From JAGNKE01 sp965230245 (GTDB lineage Bacteria; Pseudomonadota; Alphaproteobacteria; Micavibrionales; Micavibrionaceae), in NCBI GenBank assembly GCA_965230245.1, contig OZ246000.1, forward strand, positions 1,550,001-1,614,000: 64,000 bases of DNA. The letters are read 5' to 3'. Each line of letters opens with the position of its first letter. The first letter of the stretch is position 1. The notes under the pieces were generated by a model. It had not been told where the DNA came from and did no database searches. It worked only from the letters and a program-made list of their open reading frames with translations. This document shows positions 62,740-64,000 of this stretch, in pieces. A program made the position numbers and the translations under genes.

Positions 62740-64000
62740 ATGACCGCACCGCAGCAAATTTTTTCCGCCCTCGGACTGGACAAAAAGCAGATCAGCGGCG
62801 GTGACCTTGATGTCTTCTCCCCCGTGGACGGCGCAAAAATCGCAAACGTGAAAACGCACTCAACCGCTGAAGCCGAAAAGATCATCGCGCAATCTGCTGA
62901 AGCCTTCAAAAAATGGCGACTCGTGCCCGCACCGCGCCGTGGGGAGTTGGTGCGCCTGCTTGGTGAAAAACTGCGCGAGAACAAAGAGGCGCTGGGTCAT
63001 CTGGTAACCCTCGAATGCGGCAAGATCAAACAGGAAGGCTACGGCGAAGTGCAGGAAATGATTGATATCTGCGACTTTGCGGTGGGGCTAAGCCGCCAAC
63101 TGTATGGCTTAACAATCGCCTCCGAACGACCCGCACATAAAATGCGCGAAATCTGGCAGCCCCTCGGGCCCGTCGGGATCATCAGCGCCTTTAACTTCCC
63201 CGTTGCCGTCTGGTCTTGGAACGCCGCCCTCGCGCTCGTTTGCGGGAATTCAATTATCTGGAAACCGTCGGAAAAAACCCCGCTCACCGCGCTCGCCTGC
63301 CAGAAACTCTTCGAAGAAGTGTGCGCAGAATTCGGTGATGACGCACCTGAACATCTCTCTCAGGTCTTGATCGGTGAACGCGATATCGGCGAAGCCTTGG
63401 TCGAAAATGAACTCGTCCCCCTCATCAGCGCAACGGGCAGCACCGCCATGGGGCGCGCCGTCGCCCCGAAAATTGCCGCACGTTTCGGAAAGGCCATTCT
63501 GGAGCTCGGCGGGAATAACGCCATCATCGTCGCCCCGAGTGCAGATTTAAACCTCGCCTTTCAGGGCATCGTCTTCGGCGCGGTCGGCACATGCGGACAA
63601 CGCTGCACAACCACGCGCCGCATCTTCGTCCACGGCGATATCTATGACGAATTCGTCCCCCGCCTGAAAAAGGCGTACGGCGGCCTGTCCATCGGCAACC
63701 CGCTGGAGGACGGCACGCTGGTCGGCCCCCTGATCGACAAGGACGCATTCGACAACATGGAAGCCGCCCTTAAAAAAGCCAAGGAAAACGGCGGCGAAAT
63801 CACGGGCGGCGGCCGCGCTCTGGAAAGCAAATACCCCGATGCCTATTACGTCAATCCCGCCCTTGTCGAAATGAAGGGCAAAGCCGACAACGTGATGGAG
63901 GAAACCTTCGCGCCTATTCTTTATGTCTTCAAATACGATGATCTGGAGGAGGTCATCAGCCGCCACAACGCCGTGCCGCAGGGGTTATCCTCCGCCATTT
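62740..64000 (+). CDS. amaB: Alpha-aminoadipic semialdehyde dehydrogenase (partial, runs off window)
   Basis: First 420 residues of an ALDH7/antiquitin-type NAD-dependent aldehyde dehydrogenase. IWQPLGPVGIISAFNFPVAVWSWNAALALVCGNSIIWKPSE, catalytic Glu255 in ILELGGNNAII, and catalytic Cys289 in GTCGQRCTTTRRIFVH are in place. It oxidises alpha-aminoadipic semialdehyde (in equilibrium with piperideine-6-carboxylate) to 2-aminoadipate. The ATG at 62740 follows CAGGAG. Only the C-terminal 80 or so residues are missing beyond the window end; no frame damage is seen. Divergent to hglS. Confidence 0.93.
   Translation, partial: MTAPQQIFSALGLDKKQISGGDLDVFSPVDGAKIANVKTHSTAEAEKIIAQSAEAFKKWRLVPAPRRGELVRLLGEKLRENKEALGHLVTLECGKIKQEGYGEVQEMIDICDFAVGLSRQLYGLTIASERPAHKMREIWQPLGPVGIISAFNFPVAVWSWNAALALVCGNSIIWKPSEKTPLTALACQKLFEEVCAEFGDDAPEHLSQVLIGERDIGEALVENELVPLISATGSTAMGRAVAPKIAARFGKAILELGGNNAIIVAPSADLNLAFQGIVFGAVGTCGQRCTTTRRIFVHGDIYDEFVPRLKKAYGGLSIGNPLEDGTLVGPLIDKDAFDNMEAALKKAKENGGEITGGGRALESKYPDAYYVNPALVEMKGKADNVMEETFAPILYVFKYDDLEEVISRHNAVPQGLSSAI

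Overview
The window reads as a chromosomal segment of an alphaproteobacterium of moderate G+C (roughly 50%). Pointers are the uninterrupted order rpoB-rpoC-rpsL-rpsG-fusA-tuf-S10-spc-alpha, an RpoA beginning MIQKNWQELIKP, a short adenylate kinase without a LID insert, a SapC-family protein, and TTGACA-N17-TATATT / CTACAT type promoters. Several departures from the usual layout (below) suggest a lineage outside the best-known orders; I cannot name a genus from the sequence alone.

1-32300 is the transcription/translation super-cluster on the + strand: rpoB, rpoC, then a terminator, two stacked promoters and a leader, then rpsL through rplO, secY, adk, rpsM, rpsK, rpoA and rplQ, closed by a strong terminator. 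This normally invariant cluster is interrupted by at least five non-canonical genes: a membrane-anchored SIMPL-domain protein between rpoB and rpoC, an unknown 85-residue protein between rpsJ and rplC, two secreted paralogues with an HExxH motif between rplO and secY, and an isoaspartyl-peptidase/asparaginase-like Ntn hydrolase between adk and rpsM. Several ribosomal proteins (L3, S17, L30, L15, L29) carry long Lys/Ala/Glu-rich extensions and S7 has an acidic insert.

32300-44500 is mostly housekeeping: a polytopic membrane protein, panC and panB on the - strand, a small orphan transcription unit with promoter and terminator, a glycyl-tRNA synthetase of the alpha2 type behind an elaborate repeat-rich regulatory region, a - strand operon (lytic transglycosylase, TrmN6-like methyltransferase, S49 peptidase), an acyl-CoA dehydrogenase, a secreted Cys-repeat protein, an HTH/coiled-coil protein and a SapC-family protein.

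44500-49850 is a + strand run ugd-cysD-cysNC-cysQ. UDP-glucuronate formation sits beside a complete PAPS synthesis and PAP disposal set with no sulfate-reduction genes in view, which fits sulfated polysaccharide synthesis better than cysteine assimilation. 49850-53200 holds three unrecognised proteins (two exported).

53700-58750 is the most interesting region: an ECF sigma factor translationally coupled to a membrane-anchored YfbK-type VWA protein with an N-terminal cytoplasmic segment (possible anti-sigma role), a terminator, then a two-gene operon of a secreted precursor with eight Cys residues spaced exactly six apart and a MNIO (DUF692) enzyme fused to its usual DUF2063 partner. This looks like a bufferin/HvfA-like metal-responsive RiPP system, and its promoter region carries GTAACC-N16-CGAA, the form I recall for Caulobacter SigF targets.

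58740-64000 has a small membrane protein, the ABC-F ATPase Uup, a 2-oxoadipate dioxygenase/decarboxylase (HglS family) and, divergently, the 5' part of an alpha-aminoadipic semialdehyde dehydrogenase running off the end: a lysine-catabolism pair. No rRNA, tRNA, CRISPR array, insertion sequence or prophage was found.
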